A stretch of 64,000 bases of DNA. Source: Alistipes sp. Lineage in GTDB: Bacteria; Bacteroidota; Bacteroidia; Bacteroidales; Rikenellaceae. Made by a program: the position numbers and the translations under genes. Of the stretch, positions 18,174 through 30,222 are shown piece after piece (position 1 is the stretch's first letter; the number at the start of each line of letters is the position of its first letter). The stretch is from the NCBI GenBank assembly GCA_020026435.1, contig JAHHQK010000002.1, positions 1 to 64,000 on the forward strand, given 5' to 3'. The notes under the pieces were generated by a model that was given only the letters and a program-made list of their open reading frames with translations, was not told the DNA's origin and did not search any database.

Positions 18174-20888
18174 ATGAACCTAAAATATTTACACCTTTCC
18201 AACCTCCTGCGAAAGGCAATAATGGGAGTCGCCGTATCCATGTCCACGGCCTGTTCAGAGTCTCCCGTGGATCACACCGCCCCGCAGGGCAACACTCTGA
18301 ACTTTACAGTCTTGCAGAACAACAACTGGACCGGCTCATCGACCGGCAACACGGAGGAGCGTGCGGCACAGAACACCCGGGTATTCAAACTACGCGGAGA
18401 AAATGCTTCCGACACCCTCTTCGTGCATACCTCATTCCGGGAAGAGATCACACGGCCCGTCACAGGTGATGCCCCGACACGTGCGCTGCCCGTAGATCAG
18501 GATTCGTTCTATGACGAGTTCGGAGTTCATGCGGCCATCTATTCAAACACCTGGGATGAAAACGCATGCGTTCCCGACTACATGTACAACGTCCGGGTGA
18601 CCAGGGCCTCCAACTGGAGCACCTCTTACTATTGGCCCGGACAAGGACACAAAATTCGGTTCTTCGCCTATGCCCCCTATAACGAACCCGGCATCGTTCT
18701 CTCCGAAAAGAACGCAGCAGGGATCCCCACAATCACCTACTCCGTACCCGAGGAGGTGACACAGCAAAAAGACCTCCTGGTGGCGGCGTCCAACGAGATG
18801 AACGGAGACATGACTACCGCGGCGCCCCTCAATTTCGAGCACGCCCTGACAGCCGTTCGCTTCGTCACGGGCAGGGAGATGCTCCCCGGGCAGATTTCCC
18901 AAATCACCCTCAAGGGTGTGTATCGCACTGCCACCCACACGATGGGCGGCATGTGGGGACAGCATACCGATGTCAGCAATTTCACACACAAATTGAGCGT
19001 CGATACGGACGGTACGCCCGAACAGGCAATCACGTCGCCCGAAGCCACCTTTATGATGATCCCCCAAACATTGCCGGCCGATGCATCCATCGAGGTGGTT
19101 TATACCGACAAATTGACGCAGACCCGGCGTACGCTCACCGCTTCGATTGCCGACAGCGAATGGCCCAAGGGACAAACGATCGTCTATCGGATCTCGACGA
19201 CGAGCATCGACTTCACCCCGACCTTTAGCATCACGCCGACCTCCGATTTCTCCCACCTGGGACAAACCAACACGTATTCGGTAACCAGTTATGCCACCGT
19301 TTTGCGTCCCGGAGATGCCGAAAAAAAGGTAAGCATGGCCTGGACGGCTGAATTTGTGGAAGACGATGGAGCCGGCGGCTATCGTGTCATCAACCAGCCC
19401 GATTGGGTGACGGCCTTTACGCTCAAGGGTGATGGCGGAGAAACGGCAGCATCGTTCGATGCAACCATTACGGCCCAAAACTACACAAGCTCCAATCCGC
19501 ACAACGACATATTGAAGAAAACCGCAAACATAAATACCACAACGGGTAAAAACCCCTACCATCTGGCCAATCCGCGAGGAGACGATCGAGTTGAGAATAC
19601 GGCCAACTGCTATGTGGTTGGAGCTCCGGGCACCTACTCGCTGCCTCTGGTATATGGCAATGCCGTAAAGAATGCAGCCGATAATCCCTCGGCCTACTCA
19701 ACCAGCGAGCAAGGTGCAAATATCCTAAGCAGATTCGTCGATCACATGGGTAACCCCATCACTAACCCCTACATTTTCAACAACAACGGTTATCGGCCCG
19801 ACAACGCCGTACTGGTTTGGCAGGATGAACTGGATTTGGTCAGAAACATCAGACTCTCGGATGACAGGCAGCGCATTGTTTTCGACGTTGATGCTGCAAC
19901 GATCAAACAGGGAAATGCCATCATTGCGGTTCGTGACGCAAGTAATACGATCATGTGGAGTTGGCACATCTGGGTTACGGATTTAGACCTCAACCGGGAA
20001 ATTAAGACGGTGACCAACCACGACGGAAAGAAATTCAGGATGCCGACATGGATTCTTGGCTGGTGCGATGGAGAGACACGCAGTTATGCCGCCCGCAGCG
20101 TAAAGGTCCGCTTCACGCAGGAGACGACGGGAGCCAGCGAGGTCATCACGCTCAATCAGCCCCAATACGAGGCATCGTTTTCGGGAAATCAGCCCTACTA
20201 TCAGTTCGGGCGCAAGGACCCCATGTTGCCGGGTCTGCTGAAAGGCAAAGGCTATTGGCCCGACAAGGAGTGCCACGGAACCGAATACAAGTTTAAGATA
20301 AACGGGGCGACCCAGGGGAGTTCTCCCATGGCATCGCTTGGAGAAGCGATAAAGAATCCGCATATCTTTTACAACATAGGGCACGCCAACGATTGGTGCA
20401 GCACGCGCTACGACAATCTTTGGGACATCAACAACTCATCTTGGTGGCAAATTATCGATCCCTTTGTGAAAACGGTCTATGATCCTTCACCCGTTGGCTT
20501 CCATGTCCCACAAGCAAAATCTTTCACTGGATTTGTCTCAAATGGAGAAAAATCAGATGGAGTCCTCGATTTGCGGCAAACCAACTCTCCTTACACATCA
20601 TTCCCGGATTTTGATATGAATCAAGGATGGAAATTCTACTGCAACAAGATGACTAGCCAAGGACAATACGACTCTTCAGGTGGCGATATCTTCTTCTACG
20701 CAGCGGGCTACAGAGATGATGAATATGGAACGGCAGGGATTATTGGTCAGGGAGGAATGTATTGGACTGCCGGAATATCCTCGACCTCTCAATTTGGCCG
20801 AAGTTTAAAATTCATTTCATTCCAAGTCGCCGTTAATTGCGATACCGGACGCGGTAAAGGCTGTGCCATCCGTCCTGTTCAGGATTAG
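18174..20888 (+). CDS. large fimbrillin-family lipoprotein, probable fimbrial tip subunit
   Basis: A 904-residue lipoprotein with lipobox STA-C near residue 27. The N-terminal third is fimbrillin-like, with 'YYWPGQGHKIRFFAYAPYNEPG' and 'LNFEHALTAVRFVTG'. A long middle part of beta-sandwich character follows. The C-terminal 150 residues match the FISUMP-like domain of fimbrial tips: 'VYDPSPVGFHVP', 'GMYWTAGIS' and 'GCAIRPVQD'. Tip proteins of this design are adhesins or nucleators for fimbrial growth. It ends the fimbrial operon at a strong terminator. Base composition is A/T-richer near the 3' end. Confidence 0.75.
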   Translation: MNLKYLHLSNLLRKAIMGVAVSMSTACSESPVDHTAPQGNTLNFTVLQNNNWTGSSTGNTEERAAQNTRVFKLRGENASDTLFVHTSFREEITRPVTGDAPTRALPVDQDSFYDEFGVHAAIYSNTWDENACVPDYMYNVRVTRASNWSTSYYWPGQGHKIRFFAYAPYNEPGIVLSEKNAAGIPTITYSVPEEVTQQKDLLVAASNEMNGDMTTAAPLNFEHALTAVRFVTGREMLPGQISQITLKGVYRTATHTMGGMWGQHTDVSNFTHKLSVDTDGTPEQAITSPEATFMMIPQTLPADASIEVVYTDKLTQTRRTLTASIADSEWPKGQTIVYRISTTSIDFTPTFSITPTSDFSHLGQTNTYSVTSYATVLRPGDAEKKVSMAWTAEFVEDDGAGGYRVINQPDWVTAFTLKGDGGETAASFDATITAQNYTSSNPHNDILKKTANINTTTGKNPYHLANPRGDDRVENTANCYVVGAPGTYSLPLVYGNAVKNAADNPSAYSTSEQGANILSRFVDHMGNPITNPYIFNNNGYRPDNAVLVWQDELDLVRNIRLSDDRQRIVFDVDAATIKQGNAIIAVRDASNTIMWSWHIWVTDLDLNREIKTVTNHDGKKFRMPTWILGWCDGETRSYAARSVKVRFTQETTGASEVITLNQPQYEASFSGNQPYYQFGRKDPMLPGLLKGKGYWPDKECHGTEYKFKINGATQGSSPMASLGEAIKNPHIFYNIGHANDWCSTRYDNLWDINNSSWWQIIDPFVKTVYDPSPVGFHVPQAKSFTGFVSNGEKSDGVLDLRQTNSPYTSFPDFDMNQGWKFYCNKMTSQGQYDSSGGDIFFYAAGYRDDEYGTAGIIGQGGMYWTAGISSTSQFGRSLKFISFQVAVNCDTGRGKGCAIRPVQD

Positions 20889-20905
20889 TAACTGACATTT
20901 TTTCG

Positions 20906-20941
20906 AAAAAGGGTGAGTAAGACAGATGCTCACCCTTTTTT
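20906..20941 (+). terminator. intrinsic terminator of the fimbrial operon
   Basis: AAAAAGGGTGAG pairs with CTCACCCTTTTT around an 11-nt loop and runs into T6. Confidence 0.9.
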
Positions 20942-20956
20942 CGTTCGCGAAACAGA

Positions 20957-20982
20957 GAGGATTCCGCCCCAAGGCCGTGCGG
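20957..20982. repeat. dispersed 26-bp repeat, copy 2
   Basis: Identical to 12904-12929, again directly after a terminator. The rest of 20983-21199 is a G-rich then purine-rich (GAAGAAGGAG) stretch with no convincing gene. Confidence 0.8.
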
Positions 20983-21199
20983 ACAGAGGGGGGGGGCGTT
21001 GCGGGCTGGGCTGTCACTGCGGACGGGCGGCTCGGTGCTCACGGACGACGAGCGGGGGAAGAAAGGGCCGTTCTCCCGGAACTCGGAAGAAGAAGGAGAA
21101 GAAGGAGGAGGAGAAGCCCGCCCCTTCGGCGCGGAAATGCAAAAAATTGCCCGGAACGATTTTTTTACGCCCAAATCACCGGAAATTGGCGACAAGGTA

Positions 21200-21230
21200 T
21201 TTGAAATTCAAAACAAACCTCTTATTTTTG
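21200..21230 (+). promoter_or_regulatory. GH97 gene promoter
   Basis: TTTG (21200-21203), 19 bp, TATTTTTG (21223-21230): a perfect Bacteroidota promoter. The leader is about 75 nt. The LytTR-like site found before susC is absent here. Confidence 0.75.
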
Positions 21231-21293
21231 CGCCATAGACTCGCTGCGGAATACGTCAATCAATCAGAACGGGCAGAATCCAATACATTCTAA

Positions 21294-23492
<2,199 letters not shown>

Positions 23493-23571
23493 TTCACACA
23501 AAGATAGGAACTTTGCCGGTTCCGGAAGATGGCGGACTTTTCATCAGCAAAAGTTCGTCATCTCTATTTTA

Positions 23572-23602
23572 CCGTTCAGCAGTCGAATCTTGCAGTTCGG
23601 CA
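23572..23602 (+). promoter_or_regulatory. LytTR-type operator upstream of susC
   Basis: Half-sites CCGTTCAGC and CAGTTCGGC with starts 21 bp apart (12-bp spacer). The 31-bp element matches that at 32485-32515 in 23 of 31 positions. It ends 7 bp before the -33 box of the susC promoter. Direct repeats with this spacing and a GTT core are typical of LytTR response regulators such as AgrA. Confidence 0.6.
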
Positions 23603-23609
23603 AAATCGA

Positions 23610-23641
23610 TTTGTTTCTCCGAGCATTTTTTTCAATATTTG
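23610..23641 (+). promoter_or_regulatory. susC promoter
   Basis: TTTG (23610-23613), 20 bp, AATATTTG (23634-23641), one mismatch from consensus. The predicted leader is about 210 nt. Apart from the operator and promoter, 23493-23857 shows only a weak hairpin (GGAAC/GGTTCC) near 23507. Confidence 0.5.
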
Positions 23642-23857
23642 TTTAACAGAACCAACTGATTGATTAAAAACCAAACGTATTTCTCCGCAGATTATTAATT
23701 CTAAAAGAATAGTACGAGCATGATGAAATGAAACAGACCTAATCGACCTACACCGACCATTGCCCCGGTTCACAACGTCTCTTGAAACCGCAGGCAACGC
23801 CACATTTCCACCACCGAACCATACCAATAATAAGAGACCAACTAAAACACTAAATGA

Positions 23858-26800
23858 ATGAAGCTTATTTATCTTGGAATCTTTCGAATGATTCTTCCCC
23901 TATGTCTGGGATTGTTCATGTCGATTGGTGCCTTTGCGCAACAAATTACTGTCAAAGGACATGTGAAAGATGCTCAAAGCAATATAATTGGCGCCAATAT
24001 TACGGAAAAAGCCAATCCCACCAACGGAACCTCTTCCGACGCGGAAGGCAACTTTGAGCTCAAAGTAGAACAGGGAGCCACTCTGGTAATCTCCTTTCTG
24101 GGCTACAAGACCCAAGAAGTCCCCGCAACCCCCGTCATGACCGTCACCCTCGAAGAGGACAGCGCCCTGCTGGACAACATCGTGGTCATCGGCTACGGTA
24201 CCGCCAAGAAAAACGACCTGACCGGATCGGTTACCGCCATCAACGCCGACAAACTCGTCAAGGGTGCCGTCACCTCCGCCAGCGACATGCTGGTCGGCAA
24301 GGTCGCCGGCATGAGCGTCATCACCAAGGGCGGTGCTCCGGGTGCCGGCGCCACCATCAGAATCCGCGGCGGCTCATCCATGTCCGCCTCCAACACCCCC
24401 CTGATCGTCATCGACGGCGTGCCGGTCGACGACTCCGACATCAAGGGTATGGAAAACCCCCTGGCCACCATCCACCCCAACGACATCGAATCCTTCACCG
24501 TATTGAAGGACGCCTCGGCCACGGCCATCTACGGATCGCGCGCCTCAAACGGTGTCATCATCATCAACACCAAGCGCGGCGGCGGAAAGGGCATTCACGT
24601 GAATTACAGCGGGACCTTCGCGGTCAACACCACGCCGAAGACCGTCGATGTCATGTCGGCCGACAGCTTCCGCCAATTCGTCACCGAGAAATACGGCGAA
24701 GGATCGACCAAGGTCAAGGCTTTGGGCAATGCCAACACCAACTGGCAGGACCAGATTTTCGGCAACTCGTTCACCACGGACCACAACGTCAGCCTGTCGG
24801 GCAGCGTGCCCCATATGCCCTACCGCGTATCGCTGGCCTACACCAACGACAAGGGTATCCTCAAGACCTCCAAGATGGAGCGTGTCACCGGCGCCATCAG
24901 CCTGAATCCTTCGTTCTTCGACGATATGCTGAACATCCGCCTGAATGTGAAGGGTATCTACAACAAGAACCGCTTCGCCGACAGGGGAGCCATCGGAATG
25001 GCCACGCAGTTCGACCCCACACAGCCGATATACATGACCGGAAACCCGCTCTATGTCAACGACAAGAACCCCGACGGAAACGGATACTTCATGTACCTGA
25101 AGCCCGACAACAGCTCGGCCATCGACATCGCCCTGACCAACCCCGTGGCCATGCTGGAGCAGCACCACGACGAATCGACCGTCTACCGCAGCATCGGAAA
25201 TGCACAGATCGACTACCGATTCCACTTCCTCCCCGAACTGAGGGCCAACCTCAACCTGGGTTATGACATCTCGGAAGGCGAAGGCGACAACATCATCGAA
25301 GACCACTCGCCCATGAGCTATTGCCAGGGTATCTTCAAGAAGGGATTCGGCGAGAACAAGAACTACTATCAGCTGAAGCGCAACACCCTGTTGGACTTCT
25401 ACCTCAACTACGCCAACACCTTCGGCAAACACCACATCGACGTGACGGGCGGTTACTCCTGGCAGCGCTTCTTCCGCTCGGAATGGGAGAAATACCCCTA
25501 CTCGCCCCTCATGGCTCAGGAGAAAGGCACCCAATTCTACAAGGACATGACCAGCTACAAGACCGAAAACTATCTGGTCTCCTTCTTCGGCCGTCTGAAC
25601 TACTCCTTCGCCAATCGCTACCTGCTGACCTTCACGCTCCGTTACGACGGTTCCTCACGCTTCAGCGAGGACAACCGCTGGGGTCTCTTCCCCTCCGTGG
25701 CCCTGGCCTGGAAAATCAAGGAGGAGAAATTCCTGCGCGACGTCAACTGGCTCTCCGACCTCAAGCTCCGTCTGGGATACGGTATCACCGGCCAGCAGAA
25801 CCTCAACAACGGCGACTACCCCTACATGGCCCGCTACAACTACTCGAAACCCGGCGCCAACTACTTCTTCGGCAACATCAGCTACCCGCTCATCGCCCCC
25901 GCGGCCTATGACGAGAATCTGAAGTGGGAGGAGACCACCACCTACAACGCAGGTATCGATTTCGGCTTCCTGAACAACCGGCTGACCGGTAGCATCGACT
26001 ACTACTACCGCAAGACCGAGAACCTGCTCAACAAGGTGAGCGCTCCGGCCGGCACCAACTTCAGCAACGAACTGCTGACCAATGTCGGTACGCTGACCAA
26101 TCAGGGCGTGGAGTTCACGCTGACCGGCCATCCCATCGTCACCAAGGACTGGAACTGGACCCTGAGCTACAACATCTCCTACAACAGGAACGAGATCACC
26201 AAGATGACCTTCAACGACGATCCCTCCTACAAGGGCGTCATCCACACGGGCATCGACGGCGCCACGGGCTACAACATCATGATCAACGCCGTCAACAACC
26301 CCTACAACTCCTTCTATGTCTTCGAGCAGATTTACGACGCTGCGGGACGCCCCATCGAAGGCGCATACGTAGACCAGAACAACGACAACAAGATCGACGA
26401 GGACGACCTGGTTCCCTACAAGAAGGCCGCACCCGACGTCTACATGGGTCTGACCTCCCAGCTGAGTTACAAAAACTGGGATCTGTCGTTTGCCCTGCGC
26501 GCCAGCTTCGGCAACTATGTCTACAACAACGTGCAGTCCAACCGCGAGGCGTGGGGCGGTTCGCAGATGATGGACCCCACGGGATTCTTCAAGAACCGCG
26601 TGAACTCGGCCCGCTACACCAACTTCAGCAACACGCAGCCCCGCTCAAGCTACTACGTGCAGGACGCCTCTTTCCTAAAGATGGACAACCTCTCCATCGG
26701 CTACACCTTCCCGAAGCTCTTCAAGACCAATCAGAGCGCCCGTCTCTATTTCACCATCCAGAATGTATTCACCATCACCGACTACGACGGTCTGGATCCC

Positions 26801-26881
26801 GAAATCGACGGTCTGGGTGTCGACAACAACATCTATCCGCGTCCCCGCACCTTCCTGTTCGGTGTAAATCTTAACTTCTAA
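23858..26881 (+). CDS. SusC-type TonB-dependent starch-oligosaccharide transporter
   Basis: A 1007-residue outer-membrane protein. A signal peptide (1-28, ending GAFAQQ) is followed by a carboxypeptidase-regulatory-like beta-sandwich (about 30-105), the plug (about 115-235, with 'VIDGVPVDD', 'DIESFTVLKDASATAIYG' and 'ASNGVIIINTKRG') and a 22-strand barrel ending in aromatic F at 'LFGVNLNF'. It imports maltooligosaccharides using TonB energy together with SusD as lid. I chose the ATG at 23858; another ATG four bases earlier is out of frame. It precedes susD by 12 bp. Confidence 0.95.
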   Translation: MKLIYLGIFRMILPLCLGLFMSIGAFAQQITVKGHVKDAQSNIIGANITEKANPTNGTSSDAEGNFELKVEQGATLVISFLGYKTQEVPATPVMTVTLEEDSALLDNIVVIGYGTAKKNDLTGSVTAINADKLVKGAVTSASDMLVGKVAGMSVITKGGAPGAGATIRIRGGSSMSASNTPLIVIDGVPVDDSDIKGMENPLATIHPNDIESFTVLKDASATAIYGSRASNGVIIINTKRGGGKGIHVNYSGTFAVNTTPKTVDVMSADSFRQFVTEKYGEGSTKVKALGNANTNWQDQIFGNSFTTDHNVSLSGSVPHMPYRVSLAYTNDKGILKTSKMERVTGAISLNPSFFDDMLNIRLNVKGIYNKNRFADRGAIGMATQFDPTQPIYMTGNPLYVNDKNPDGNGYFMYLKPDNSSAIDIALTNPVAMLEQHHDESTVYRSIGNAQIDYRFHFLPELRANLNLGYDISEGEGDNIIEDHSPMSYCQGIFKKGFGENKNYYQLKRNTLLDFYLNYANTFGKHHIDVTGGYSWQRFFRSEWEKYPYSPLMAQEKGTQFYKDMTSYKTENYLVSFFGRLNYSFANRYLLTFTLRYDGSSRFSEDNRWGLFPSVALAWKIKEEKFLRDVNWLSDLKLRLGYGITGQQNLNNGDYPYMARYNYSKPGANYFFGNISYPLIAPAAYDENLKWEETTTYNAGIDFGFLNNRLTGSIDYYYRKTENLLNKVSAPAGTNFSNELLTNVGTLTNQGVEFTLTGHPIVTKDWNWTLSYNISYNRNEITKMTFNDDPSYKGVIHTGIDGATGYNIMINAVNNPYNSFYVFEQIYDAAGRPIEGAYVDQNNDNKIDEDDLVPYKKAAPDVYMGLTSQLSYKNWDLSFALRASFGNYVYNNVQSNREAWGGSQMMDPTGFFKNRVNSARYTNFSNTQPRSSYYVQDASFLKMDNLSIGYTFPKLFKTNQSARLYFTIQNVFTITDYDGLDPEIDGLGVDNNIYPRPRTFLFGVNLNF

Positions 26882-26893
26882 ATCCGACAAGCC

Positions 26894-28513
26894 ATGAAAC
26901 TATCAAAATATGAATATCTGTTACCCACGGTTCTGCTGGGTATGACCCTGTCGTTGGGTTCGTGTATAAACGATCTGGATACCTTACCCCTGGACAAGAG
27001 CGAACTGGTCCCCGAGGTCGTGTTCGGTTCCGATTTGGAGGCCTACCAGCAGAGTCTGGCCAAAATCTACGCCGGAATGGTCATCGGCGGCAATGCCGGC
27101 GGTGACGCCGACCAGGATGTCGTAGGCATCGACGGAGGTTCGCAATCCTCGTTCCTCCGCGTACTGTGGAACATGCAGGAGCTGGCTTCCGATATCGCCC
27201 ACTGCTGCTGGAGCGACCCCGGCATCCCCGACTTCAACCACATCGCATGGGGTCCGTCGAGCCCCTGGGTAAAGGGTTCCTACTTCCGGCTCTTCTACCA
27301 GATCAATGTCGCCAACGCCTTCCTCCGGGAGACGACCCCCGCCAAATTGCAGAGCCGCGGCTGCTCGCAGGAGGTCATCAACACCGTCAACGTCTTCCGT
27401 GCCGAAGCGCGTTTCCTGCGTGCTCTCACCTATCTGTATGCGCTGGATCTCTACCGCAACGTTCCCTTTGTCGACGAGAACAGTCCCATCGGAAGCGTGC
27501 GTCCGTCCCAGATCATGAAGGACCAGCTCTTCGTCTACATCGAACAGGAGCTGAAAGGCTGCGAGGAGCAGCTCTCGGAGGCCTCCGTGGGCTTCAACGA
27601 CAATTACGGCCATGCCAACAAGGCCGCAGCCTGGGCCGCTCTCACCCGTCTGTACCTCAATGCCGAGACCTATATCGGCCAGAAGAAGTACGGCGAATGC
27701 ATCGAGTACTGTAAGAAGATTATCGACGCCGGATACGCTCTGGAGCCCGTCTACGGCGACATGTTCAAGGCCGACAACCACACCTCGCACGAGATGATAT
27801 TCCCGTTGCGTTACGAGGGCGAGGCCACCATGACCTGGGGCGGCATGACCGCCATTCTCTGCTGGGGCTCCTCGGCATTCCAGGAGGAGACCAACGCCAA
27901 GGGCGCATGGATGGGCGTGCGGGCCAAATCCTCGCTCTACAAGATCTTCAAAGAGGAGAAAGAGCCAGAGAAGGACAAGCGCTTTGCCATGCTGCGCACC
28001 GAAGCCACCACCAACATCGAGATCGAGAAGGAGGCCGAATTCAACAACAACGGCATTCCGGTGACCAAGTTCTACAACATCAACAAGGACGGGTCGAAGC
28101 CCCTGTCGAACGAGGCCTATATCGACTTCCCGCTGTTCCGTCTGGGTGAAATCTACCTGAACTTCGCCGAGGCCGTTCTGCGCGGCGGCCAGGGCGCGTC
28201 AAAGAGCGAGGCGCTGAATTATATCAACTCGCTTCGCAAACGCGCCTACGACAACGACGCCAGTGCCGCAATTACGGAGAGCGATCTGACCCTCGACTTC
28301 CTGCTGGACGAGCGTGCCCGCGAGCTGTTCTACGAGGCACAGCGCCGCACTGACCTGGTCCGCTTCGGCAAGTACACCTCCTCGGAGTATGTATGGCCCT
28401 GGAAAGGCGGTGTTGCGGAAGGCCGCGGTGTGGAGTCCTTCTACGCCATATATCCGCTTCCGTCGGACGATATCGGCTCCAACCAGAACCTGCAGCAGAA
28501 CGAAGGCTATTAA
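26894..28513 (+). CDS. SusD-type starch-binding surface lipoprotein
   Basis: A 539-residue lipoprotein with lipobox SLGS-C near residue 24. The tetratricopeptide-like SusD/RagB fold is evident in 'RAEARFLRALTYLYALDLYRNVPFV' and 'AALTRLYLNAETYIG'. The usual C-terminal 'RLGEIYLNFAEAVLRGG', 'INSLRKRA' and 'LLDERARELFYEAQRRTDLVRFGKY' are present. It would sit on SusC at the cell surface and capture amylose helices. Tightly spaced between susC and the SusE-like gene. Confidence 0.95.
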   Translation: MKLSKYEYLLPTVLLGMTLSLGSCINDLDTLPLDKSELVPEVVFGSDLEAYQQSLAKIYAGMVIGGNAGGDADQDVVGIDGGSQSSFLRVLWNMQELASDIAHCCWSDPGIPDFNHIAWGPSSPWVKGSYFRLFYQINVANAFLRETTPAKLQSRGCSQEVINTVNVFRAEARFLRALTYLYALDLYRNVPFVDENSPIGSVRPSQIMKDQLFVYIEQELKGCEEQLSEASVGFNDNYGHANKAAAWAALTRLYLNAETYIGQKKYGECIEYCKKIIDAGYALEPVYGDMFKADNHTSHEMIFPLRYEGEATMTWGGMTAILCWGSSAFQEETNAKGAWMGVRAKSSLYKIFKEEKEPEKDKRFAMLRTEATTNIEIEKEAEFNNNGIPVTKFYNINKDGSKPLSNEAYIDFPLFRLGEIYLNFAEAVLRGGQGASKSEALNYINSLRKRAYDNDASAAITESDLTLDFLLDERARELFYEAQRRTDLVRFGKYTSSEYVWPWKGGVAEGRGVESFYAIYPLPSDDIGSNQNLQQNEGY

Positions 28514-28534
28514 TCACATAAAACCGAAAAGACG

Positions 28535-30142
28535 ATGAAACTGAAACATTTATTAATGGCGGGTTTGATGGTCTTCACCTTCACAGCCTGCGAGGATGAC
28601 CCCTCGCCGATCATGGAGGTTCGGCAGCTGGCCACCTTGAACGAACTCCCGACAAGCGATATTGCCATCACCAGGGAGAATATCTCGGAGGATTTCCCCG
28701 CCATATCGTGGAGTCCGGCCGACTACGGCGTCTCGGCCGTCATCCACTACGACGTCACGCTGACCAACACAACCAACGGCGCATCCAAGCAGGTGGCCCA
28801 TACCGACAAGAACACCACCTCGCTCCAGATGACCAACAGCGAGATGCTCGGCCATCTGGCCGACCTGGGGGCAAAGCCCGGTGTGACCAACAAGTTCGAG
28901 GTGTCGCTGAAATCGAGCGTCTATGAATCCGCGGCCGACAATGCCACCAACACCGTGTCGTTCAACGCCTCGATTTACGACGCCAACATCGGCCAGTACA
29001 CCCAGCCGACCCTCTATGTTGCGGCAGGTTATCCCGACTGGGATTTCCGCAAGGCCTACCTGCTCGGCGACATGGCCGGCAACGGAAGTTACGAAGGCTA
29101 TGCCTACTTTGAGCAGGGAGGTTCGTTCGCCCTGTTGAAGAGTTCGGACCTGAGCCCCCTGGCCGAAGGTCAGAACGTGCCTGACAAGGGTTTCTACAAA
29201 ATCGCCATTTCGGCCGACGGTCATGTGACCGTCAGCGGGAATCTGGTGTGGGGACTCATCGGCGATGCGACATCGGGCGCCTGGGACAAGAGCACGGATA
29301 TGGAATACGACCCCGAGACCCGTCTGTGGAGTGTCATCACCTCGCTGAAGCAGGGCGAGTTCAAGTTCCGCGCCAACAACGGATGGGATTTCAACTACGG
29401 AGCCGAACAGGGACAGAACGAAGTGGGCGGGGAGACCGTCACCGGCAAGCTGAAGCACGGCGGAGAGAACTTCAAGCTGAAGGAGACCTCGCCCTACATC
29501 ATGACGCTGAACCTTACGGCCGCCGGCGACTACTCCTTCTCCATGGAAAAAACCGACATCGTGCAGTCCAGTGCATTCCTGACCATGCCCGGCAACTATC
29601 AGAACTGGAATCCCAAAGCGGAGGACTGCCTCAAGGTAACCTCTCCGGCCCGTGACTTCAAGTTCGCAGGCACGCACCAATTGCCCGCCAACACGGAGTT
29701 CAAGTTCTGCGACGAGGAGGTGATGTACGGCTGCATCGGCGGCATCAACTGGAACGAGACGAAGACCTCGGGCTCCTTCAAAATCGGCGAGGGAGAGAAC
29801 ATCCGGCTCGAGGATGCGGGATATTACCGCTTCTTTGTCGACCAGACAGCCATGACGGCGACCGTGGACAAGACCGGCTGGGAGATTATCGGAGATGCCA
29901 CTCCCGGCGGTTGGGACAAGGGACAGCTGATGACCCACAACCCCGCAGACAACAGTTGGAGCATTGTCGTTGAGATGAAAGAAGGCAGCTTCAAATTCCG
30001 CTGGGATGCGGCATGGGCCGTGAACCTGGGCGGCGATTTGGATGCCCTGACACAGGACGGCGGCAACATTCCCATCTCGGCCGGCAAGTATAAGATCGTC
30101 CTCTACCCCGACAAATCGAGGGCTACGGCGACCATGGAGTAA
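28535..30142 (+). CDS. SusE/SusF-like starch-binding lipoprotein
   Basis: A 535-residue lipoprotein with lipobox FTA-C followed by EDD, an acidic run fitting surface export. An N-terminal SusE domain (about 20-140, Ig-like) precedes several small starch-binding modules. Two clearly repeat each other: 'GLIGDATSGAWDK...EFKFRANNGWDFNYG' (about 238-290) and 'EIIGDATPGGWDK...SFKFRWDAAWAVNLGG' (about 448-500). The conserved Trp residues fit sugar stacking. It would hold starch at the surface beside SusCD. It is last in the susCDE operon and is followed by a perfect terminator. Confidence 0.85.
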   Translation: MKLKHLLMAGLMVFTFTACEDDPSPIMEVRQLATLNELPTSDIAITRENISEDFPAISWSPADYGVSAVIHYDVTLTNTTNGASKQVAHTDKNTTSLQMTNSEMLGHLADLGAKPGVTNKFEVSLKSSVYESAADNATNTVSFNASIYDANIGQYTQPTLYVAAGYPDWDFRKAYLLGDMAGNGSYEGYAYFEQGGSFALLKSSDLSPLAEGQNVPDKGFYKIAISADGHVTVSGNLVWGLIGDATSGAWDKSTDMEYDPETRLWSVITSLKQGEFKFRANNGWDFNYGAEQGQNEVGGETVTGKLKHGGENFKLKETSPYIMTLNLTAAGDYSFSMEKTDIVQSSAFLTMPGNYQNWNPKAEDCLKVTSPARDFKFAGTHQLPANTEFKFCDEEVMYGCIGGINWNETKTSGSFKIGEGENIRLEDAGYYRFFVDQTAMTATVDKTGWEIIGDATPGGWDKGQLMTHNPADNSWSIVVEMKEGSFKFRWDAAWAVNLGGDLDALTQDGGNIPISAGKYKIVLYPDKSRATATME

Positions 30143-30156
30143 GCCGCCCCGCACCC

Positions 30157-30208
30157 CTGAAAAGAACCGAGACCGTAATCCTGGGATTACGGTCTCGGTT
30201 CTTTTCAG
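30157..30208. terminator. perfect 24-bp bidirectional terminator
   Basis: Arms 30157-30180 and 30185-30208 are exactly complementary around CTGG, with AAAA and TTTT ends. It separates the susCDE operon from the convergent LytTR operon. Confidence 0.92.
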
Positions 30209-30222
30209 CAGGCTCCGGCAGG

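Noticed and set aside
21068..21100. CCGTTC word upstream of the GH97 gene as a third LytTR site
   Set aside because: No partner half-site 21 bp away on either side.
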